DNA of 64,000 nucleotides from Streptomyces roseolilacinus (lineage in GTDB: Bacteria; Actinomycetota; Actinomycetes; Streptomycetales; Streptomycetaceae). The notes beneath the pieces are model-generated. The model saw nothing but the letters and a program-made list of their open reading frames with translations, did no database searches and was not told the origin of the DNA. Where the stretch lies: positions 124,001 to 188,000 of the forward strand of contig NZ_BMSV01000010.1 in NCBI RefSeq assembly GCF_014649335.1. Reading direction: 5' to 3'. Below, piece by piece: positions 59,406-64,000 of the stretch; position 1 is the stretch's first letter; each line of letters starts with the position of its first letter. The translations under genes were made by a program, and so were the position numbers.

Positions 59406-60124
59406 TCCGGGTCGTGTCGCTGGTGCCGTCCCTCACCGAGGCCGTCGCCGTGACCGCGCCCGGTGCCCTCGTCGCCCGCACCGACTGGTGCACCCACCCG
59501 GCGGACCTGGGCGTGCCCCGGATCGGCGGCACCAAGAACCCGGACGTCGCCGCGGTCACCGCGCTCCGCCCCGACCTCGTCGTCGCCAACGAGGAGGAGA
59601 ACCGCCCCGAGGACCTCGCCGCCCTGCGCGCCGCCGGCCTCGACGTCCTCGTCACCGAGATCCGCGACCTGGAGCAGGCGCTGCGCGAACTGGACCGGGT
59701 CCTGCGCGCCTGCGGCGTGCCCTCCCGGCCCCGCTGGCTCGACGAGGCCGAGGGGGCCTGGTCCGCCCTCACCCCCGACGAACCGCCCCGCAGGGCGGTC
59801 GTCCCCGTCTGGCGGCGCCCCTGGATGGTGCTGGGCCGGGACACGTTCGCCGGGGACCTCCTCGCCCGGCTCGGCGTCGCCAACGTGTACGCCGGCCACG
59901 CCGAGCGCTACCCGCGCGTCCCGCTCGACGAGCTCCGCGCCGCCGGCGCCGACCTGGTCGTCCTGCCCGACGAGCCGTACCGGTTCACCGCCGACGACGG
60001 GCCCGAGGCGTTCGCCGGCCTGCCCGCCGCGCTCGTCGACGGCCGTCACCTCACCTGGTACGGACCTTCTCTCGTCCGAGCGCCCCGGGTATTGGGCCGG
60101 GCCCTGCGAGCAGCGTCCCGCTGA
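59402..60124 (+). CDS. helical-backbone metal receptor-like protein (BtuF/cobalamin-binding type)
   Basis: The 240-residue protein has the fold of type III periplasmic binding proteins: VVSLVPSLTEAVAV at the N-terminus, VARTDWCTHP, GGTKNPDVAAVTALRPDLVVANEEENRPEDL and a long backbone helix. It lacks any signal peptide, so it is cytoplasmic, as in a group of actinobacterial 'cobalamin-binding' proteins of uncertain role. The start is GTG 59402, inside the stop of the XRE-cupin gene. Its 3' end overlaps the converging TDT transporter gene by 74 bp. Confidence 0.85.
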   Translation: MIRVVSLVPSLTEAVAVTAPGALVARTDWCTHPADLGVPRIGGTKNPDVAAVTALRPDLVVANEEENRPEDLAALRAAGLDVLVTEIRDLEQALRELDRVLRACGVPSRPRWLDEAEGAWSALTPDEPPRRAVVPVWRRPWMVLGRDTFAGDLLARLGVANVYAGHAERYPRVPLDELRAAGADLVVLPDEPYRFTADDGPEAFAGLPAALVDGRHLTWYGPSLVRAPRVLGRALRAASR

Positions 60125-61199
60125 GCAGGCCCCGCGCCGTCCCCGACACCGCCGCCAGCCACCCGGCGACCAGCAGGGCGTACAGCACCACCGCCGCCCC
60201 GTCGAACACCACCAGGCCGGTGTGCCGCGCCAGCGCCTCCATCCCCGTCACGCACGTCCCGACGGGGAAGGTGAACGCCCACCACGTCATCGTGAAGTGC
60301 ATCCCGCGCCGCCGGGCCCGCACCACCAGCGTCCCGGCCAGCGCCAGCCACAGCAGCGCGAAGCCCATCACCGGCGCCCCGTACGCCACCGAGATCCCCC
60401 GCGCGTACGGCACGCCCGGCGCCGCGTCCGCGAAGGCGCCGACCGCCGTCACCGACTGCCCCAGCGGGCCCAGCGCCAGCAGCAGCGCCGGCGTCGCCGG
60501 GGCCGGGGGCGGGCCGGCCGTCACCAGCCGGCGGAAGACCGGCGGGAGCACCAGCAGCACCGCCAGCGCGCTCAGCCCGAACATGCCGTGGCAGGCCGTG
60601 AGCAGCGTCTCCCGCACCTGCCCCCGCGGCAGGTGCGGCGCCAGCAGCGGCCCCGCGGACGCCGACACCATCGGCGGTATCACCGGCAGCAGCCACAGCG
60701 GCGACGCCTCCTCGATGCGGTGCCGCACCACCATCAGGTACGGGACGCCGACCGCCACCGCCAGGCCGACGGCCGTGCCCGTCGTCCACAGCGCGGTCGC
60801 CAGGGCCGCCGCCGGGCCCGTGCCGAGCCAGTCCCGCCCGGCGAGCAGCGCCCCGCCGCCCACCGAGGTCAGCGCCATCGAGAGGCAGCCGTAGAACGGC
60901 GCGACCGCCGGGTCCAGCAGGTGCGCCCGCGCCTGGTCGGGGTGGCGGACCCAGTGCGCGGCCCGGGCGCCCAGCAGCACGACCAGGGCCAGCAGGGCCA
61001 GGGCCCACAGCGCCGTGCAGACGGCGGGTAAACCCGGCAGGCGCAGCGGCAGCCCCGCGCCCGCGGTGCCGACGATCCCGGTGCCCATGACGGCGGCGTA
61101 GTAGTGCGGGCCCAGGTGCCGCACGCCGGCGGTCCGCCGGAGCGGGCGGACGCGCGGCAGGGACGGGGGCGGGGACTGGGGCGGAACGACAGTGGTCAT
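60051..61199 (-). CDS. TDT family transporter (TehA/Mae1-like)
   Basis: The 382-residue membrane protein has about ten membrane helices typical of the tellurite-resistance/dicarboxylate transporter family. It begins with the conserved HLGPHYYAAVMGTGIVGTAGAGLPLRLPG; FTMTWWAFTFPVGT marks a later helix pair. The substrate may be a C4-dicarboxylate or other anion (TehA homologues are anion channels). The start is ATG 61199. It is divergent from a LysR-type gene that is likely to regulate it, across 71 bp containing palindromes. Confidence 0.88.
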   Translation of the reverse strand: MTTVVPPQSPPPSLPRVRPLRRTAGVRHLGPHYYAAVMGTGIVGTAGAGLPLRLPGLPAVCTALWALALLALVVLLGARAAHWVRHPDQARAHLLDPAVAPFYGCLSMALTSVGGGALLAGRDWLGTGPAAALATALWTTGTAVGLAVAVGVPYLMVVRHRIEEASPLWLLPVIPPMVSASAGPLLAPHLPRGQVRETLLTACHGMFGLSALAVLLVLPPVFRRLVTAGPPPAPATPALLLALGPLGQSVTAVGAFADAAPGVPYARGISVAYGAPVMGFALLWLALAGTLVVRARRRGMHFTMTWWAFTFPVGTCVTGMEALARHTGLVVFDGAAVVLYALLVAGWLAAVSGTARGLLSGTLLAGPGPIPGALGREKVRTR

Positions 61200-61248
61200 G
61201 GCCCCCACCCTGGCGGCGGGGCGCGCCCCCGGCCAGAGGGCCTCCCTC

Positions 61249-61275
61249 TATGGCCCCATAAGCTGGGTTTATGAG
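61249..61275. promoter_or_regulatory. LysR-type operator/promoter between the TDT and LysR genes
   Basis: TATGGCCCCATA (61249-61260) is a perfect dyad. CATAA...TTATG (61257-61273) is a second, overlapping one. TAAGCT at 61259-61264 is a -10-like element 6 nt before the LysR ATG. The divergent layout with T-N11-A-like symmetry is typical of LysR autoregulation. Confidence 0.55.
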
Positions 61276-62173
61276 TCTTTCCCATCGCGTGCCCGACCTC
61301 GGAGCCCTGGAGCTGCTGCTCGCGGTCGCGCGGCACGGCAGCCTGGGCCGGGCGGCGCGCGAGGTCGGCATCACGCAGCCCGCCGCCAGCGGCCGGATCC
61401 GCTCCATGGAGCGGCAGCTCGGCGTCGCCCTCGTCGACCGGTCGCCCCGCGGCTCCCGGCTCACCGCCGCGGGCGCCCTCGTCACCGACTGGGCGCGGCG
61501 CGTGGTCGAGGCGGCGGAGGCGTTCGACGCGGGCGCCCAGGCGCTGCGGGACCGCCGCGACTCGCGGCTGCGCGTCGCCGCGTCGATGACCATCGCCGAG
61601 TACCTGCTGCCCGGCTGGCTGATCGCCCTGCGCGCCGAGCGGCCCGACACGGCCGTGTCGCTGCGGGCGGGGAACTCCGCCGCGGTCGCCGCCCTGCTGC
61701 TCGCGGGCGACGCCGACCTCGGGTACGTGGAGGGCCTCGCCGTCCCGGAGGGGCTGGACGGCGTGGTCGTCGCCCGCGACCGGCTGGTGGTCGTCGCGGC
61801 GCCGTCGCACCGCTGGGCCCGCCGCCGCGCCCCGGTCACGCCCGCCGAACTGGCCGGGACGCCGCTGGTGCTGCGCGAGCACGGCTCCGGGACCCGTCAG
61901 GTCCTCGACTCGGCGCTGGCCGCGCACGGCGGGCTCGCGGCGCCGCTGATGGAGCTGGCGTCGACGACGGCGGTGAAGGCGGCCGCCGTGAGCGGCGCGG
62001 GGCCGGCCGTCCTCAGCGAACTGGCGGTCACCGAGGAGCTGGCGTCCCGCCGCCTGGCGGAGGTCCCGGTCGAGGGCGCCGACCTGCGCCGCGCCCTGCG
62101 CGCCGTGTGGCCGACCGGCCCCCGGCCCACGGGCCCGGCCCGCGACCTGCTGTCGCTGTCGCGGGCCCGCTGA
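61271..62173 (+). CDS. LysR family transcriptional regulator
   Basis: The 300-residue regulator has an N-terminal helix-turn-helix (about 8-68, LGALELLLAVARHGSLGRAAREVGITQPAASGRIRSMERQLGVALVDRS) and a two-lobed effector domain (about 92-295). The effector is unknown. It lies divergent from the TDT transporter gene, its probable target. No Shine-Dalgarno is present and a -10-like TAAGCT ends 6 nt before the ATG, so the mRNA may be leaderless. It converges on the amidotransferase gene with a 17-bp gap containing the short palindrome CCGCCCGGGCGG. Confidence 0.92.
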   Translation: MSLSHRVPDLGALELLLAVARHGSLGRAAREVGITQPAASGRIRSMERQLGVALVDRSPRGSRLTAAGALVTDWARRVVEAAEAFDAGAQALRDRRDSRLRVAASMTIAEYLLPGWLIALRAERPDTAVSLRAGNSAAVAALLLAGDADLGYVEGLAVPEGLDGVVVARDRLVVVAAPSHRWARRRAPVTPAELAGTPLVLREHGSGTRQVLDSALAAHGGLAAPLMELASTTAVKAAAVSGAGPAVLSELAVTEELASRRLAEVPVEGADLRRALRAVWPTGPRPTGPARDLLSLSRAR

Positions 62174-62190
62174 ACCGCCCGGGCGGCCCG

Positions 62191-62868
62191 TCAGGCCGAC
62201 GCCGCCCGCACCAGCCCCGCCATCACGCGCGTGTCGTCGTCCATCTCCGGGTGCCACTGCACGCCCAGCACCCAGGAGCCCGGCAGTTCCACCGCCTCCA
62301 CCGTGCCGTCCTCGGCGTACGCGGACGGGACCAGTCCCGCGCCGAGCCGGTCCACCGCCTGGTGGTGGTAGGTCGGCACCTCCACCGCCTCGGGGACCAG
62401 CGACCCGTACCGGGTCCCCGGCACCGGCTTCACCGTGTGCCGCCCCAGCCGGCCGACCCCGGCGGTGTGCCCCTCCAGGTGCTGGAGCAGCGTCCCGCCC
62501 AGGGCGACGTTCAGCAGCTGCATGCCCCGGCAGACGCCCAGCACCGGGGTGCCCGCCGTCAGGGCCGCGTCCACCAGGGCCAGCTCCCAGGCGTCGCGCT
62601 CCCGCGCCGGCGGGCCCGTCCGGGGATCGCGTGCGGCCCCGTACCGCGCGGGCTCCACGTCGGCGCCGCCCGCGACCACCAGCCCGTCCAGCCGGGCCAC
62701 GACCGCCGCCGCCGCGTCCGCCCCGTCCGGCGGGAGGAGCGCGGCCAGCCCGCCCGCCGCCCGGACCAGCCGCGGGTACGCGGCCGGCAGCAGCGTCGCG
62801 GGCAGCTCCCACACCCCCCACCGCGCGGTGTCGAGGTACGTCGTCACACCGATCAGCGGCCTGCTCAC
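62191..62868 (-). CDS. class I glutamine amidotransferase-like hydrolase (PuuD type)
   Basis: The 225-residue enzyme of the gamma-glutamyl-gamma-aminobutyrate hydrolase family (peptidase C26) hydrolyses gamma-glutamyl amides. The nucleophile Cys is in LGVCRGMQLLNVALGG (about residue 113), and the His and Glu are in VQWHPEMD (206 and 208). The oxyanion loop GGADVEPARYG is also present. The start is GTG 62868, overlapping the stop of the upstream permease gene by 4 bp, so the two are coupled. With an ethanolamine-type permease it may act in the gamma-glutamylated amine route described around GlnA4 in S. coelicolor; that step is inference. Confidence 0.9.
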   Translation of the reverse strand: MSRPLIGVTTYLDTARWGVWELPATLLPAAYPRLVRAAGGLAALLPPDGADAAAAVVARLDGLVVAGGADVEPARYGAARDPRTGPPARERDAWELALVDAALTAGTPVLGVCRGMQLLNVALGGTLLQHLEGHTAGVGRLGRHTVKPVPGTRYGSLVPEAVEVPTYHHQAVDRLGAGLVPSAYAEDGTVEAVELPGSWVLGVQWHPEMDDDTRVMAGLVRAASA

Positions 62869-64000
62869 GCGGAACGCTCCTCCCGCCCGCGGCCGAGCTC
62901 GGCCTCGGCGGCCGCCAGCGCCGCGAACTCCTCCTCCGGCGCGCTCGCCACGAGGCGGTGCCGGCTGTAGAGCGCGAAGTAGGCGACGGCGACCGCGTAC
63001 ACCCCGAGCGCCAGGCCCGCGGCGACCACGTCCACCAGGAACGTCGCCACCAGCGCCGCCAGCGCCAGCACCAGCGCCACCGAGGAGGTCGCCACCCCGC
63101 CCGGCGTCCGGTACGGCCGCTCCAGCCCCGGCTCGCGGCGCCGCAGCACGATGTGGGACAGCGCCATCAGGGCGTACGAGACGGTGGCGCCGAACACGGC
63201 GACGTTCAGCATCCGCGCCCCGTCGCCGGAGCCGGCCGCCAGCGCGAAGCCGAGCGCGCCGGGGACCAGCAGCGCCCAGTACGGCGACCTGCGGCGGCTG
63301 GTCAGCGACAGGAACCGCGGCAGGTACCCGGCCCGCGACAGGGCGAACAGCTGCCGGGAGCCCGCGTAGATCAGCGAGAAGAACGACGCGACCAGGCCGG
63401 CCAGGCCCGCGTAGTTCACGAACCGGCTCAGCGTCGTCGGCCCGCCGTCCCCCTCCAGTGCCACGACCAGCGGGTTCCCCGCGTCCTGCACGGCGGCCGC
63501 GCCCCGCGCCCCGGTCGCCGCGAGGAGGGTCACCGCGGCCAGCACCGCCAGGACGCCCATCGACAGCGCCAGCGCCCTGGGCATCGACCTGACCGGGTCC
63601 TTCGCCTCCTCCGCGGCGAGCGGCACGCCCTCCACCCCGAGGAAGAACCACATCCCGAAGGGGAACGCCGCCCAGATCCCGAGCAGGCCGTACGGCAGCC
63701 ACGGGCCCGCGCCGAACGCGTCCGCGTCGACCGGGATGTCGTTCAGCCGGTCCACCCGGAACCCGGTGGACGCGCCCGCCGCGAAGACCAGCAGCGCCAC
63801 CACCGCGACCGCCGTCACGACCAGGCTGAAGCGCAGCGCCTCGCCCACGCCCCACAGGTGGACGCCGATGAAGACCGCGAAGCACGCCAGGTACACCGGC
63901 CACCCGGACTCCAGCCCGAACAGCCCCAGCGACTCGACGTAGTCGCCGATGAAGAGGGAGATCGCGGCGGGGGCGAGGACGTACTCGACGAGGATCGCCG
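62865..64000 (-). CDS. ethanolamine/amino acid permease, 3' part (5' end beyond the window)
   Basis: The open frame runs without a stop to the right edge of the window, giving about 377 residues of a longer protein. It belongs to the APC superfamily and looks most like ethanolamine permeases: LPYGLLGIWAAFPFGMWFFLGVEGVPLAAEEAKDPVRSMPRAL carries the family core, then FFSLIYAGSRQLFALSRAGYLP and RREPGLERPYRTPGG. About nine membrane segments lie within the window. The gene is translationally coupled to the amidotransferase downstream. In-frame GTG codons such as the one at 63896 are internal. Confidence 0.85.
   Translation of the reverse strand, partial: AILVEYVLAPAAISLFIGDYVESLGLFGLESGWPVYLACFAVFIGVHLWGVGEALRFSLVVTAVAVVALLVFAAGASTGFRVDRLNDIPVDADAFGAGPWLPYGLLGIWAAFPFGMWFFLGVEGVPLAAEEAKDPVRSMPRALALSMGVLAVLAAVTLLAATGARGAAAVQDAGNPLVVALEGDGGPTTLSRFVNYAGLAGLVASFFSLIYAGSRQLFALSRAGYLPRFLSLTSRRRSPYWALLVPGALGFALAAGSGDGARMLNVAVFGATVSYALMALSHIVLRRREPGLERPYRTPGGVATSSVALVLALAALVATFLVDVVAAGLALGVYAVAVAYFALYSRHRLVASAPEEEFAALAAAEAELGRGREERSA

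Noticed and set aside
1..64000. Mobile elements, prophage, CRISPR arrays, tRNA or rRNA genes
   Set aside because: I looked for transposase and integrase motifs, regular repeat-spacer arrays, tRNA-like cloverleaf sequences and conserved rRNA segments and saw none. A tRNAscan or Rfam search could still find something that I missed.

Overview
The window is high-GC actinobacterial DNA and almost certainly from a Streptomyces. The signs are roughly 70% or more G+C with strong third-position GC in every gene, GTG/TTG starts, a mycothiol gene (mshC), a Pup-proteasome locus, a gyl-type glycerol operon, and a gene order that matches my memory of the S. coelicolor pup/gyl/metH neighbourhood. It looks like ordinary core chromosome. 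I saw no rRNA, tRNA, CRISPR array, insertion sequence, integrase or attachment site.

Layout. 1-6.2 kb: a conserved hypothetical protein, an aldo/keto reductase coupled to a RecD2-like protein whose helicase motifs are eroded, an F420-type luciferase-like oxidoreductase and a ferritin-like protein. 6.3-13.3 kb: CorA; a conserved actinobacterial set (histidine phosphatase, DUF3090, PI-kinase-like protein, MshC); a Tat-exported propeller protein; a PAC2 protein. 13.5-16.4 kb: an L-fuconate catabolic pair with its GntR/FCD regulator and a shared candidate operator. 16.5-21.7 kb: glycerol catabolism (glpF-glpK-glpD with gylR). 21.8-29.9 kb: cobalamin-dependent methionine synthase with a structured leader, a HAD phosphatase, and two paralogous peptide-type solute-binding lipoproteins without permeases. 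30.0-35.0 kb: an orphan response regulator coupled to a RecB-like nuclease, a site-2 protease, TrmI, a small exported protein and a ferredoxin.

35.3-53.9 kb is the Pup-proteasome super-locus: arc (ATPase), dop, pup, an eroded endonuclease VII remnant, prcB, prcA, a LacI regulator and MFS transporter, pafA, two FKBP isomerases, pafB, pafC, a zinc-ribbon protein, a small membrane protein, tatA, tatC and a Ski2-like helicase. Pup ends in GGQ, so it must be deamidated by Dop before PafA ligates it. Arc ends in a QYL tail that can open the PrcBA gate.

54-64 kb: a MerR regulator; a repeat-rich membrane protein; a siderophore-interacting reductase under an iron box; a 5'-3' exonuclease divergent from an XRE-cupin regulator; a metal-receptor-like protein; a TDT transporter divergent from a LysR regulator; a class I glutamine amidotransferase; and the 3' part of an ethanolamine-type permease cut by the right edge.

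Two themes recur. About nine genes have a -10-like hexamer only 6-7 nt upstream of the start codon and no Shine-Dalgarno sequence, as expected of leaderless mRNAs. Long perfect hairpins close most transcription units. The features I find most worth attention are the RecD2-like pseudo-helicase, the endonuclease VII remnant embedded in the prcB start, the repeat-rich membrane protein and the metH leader.
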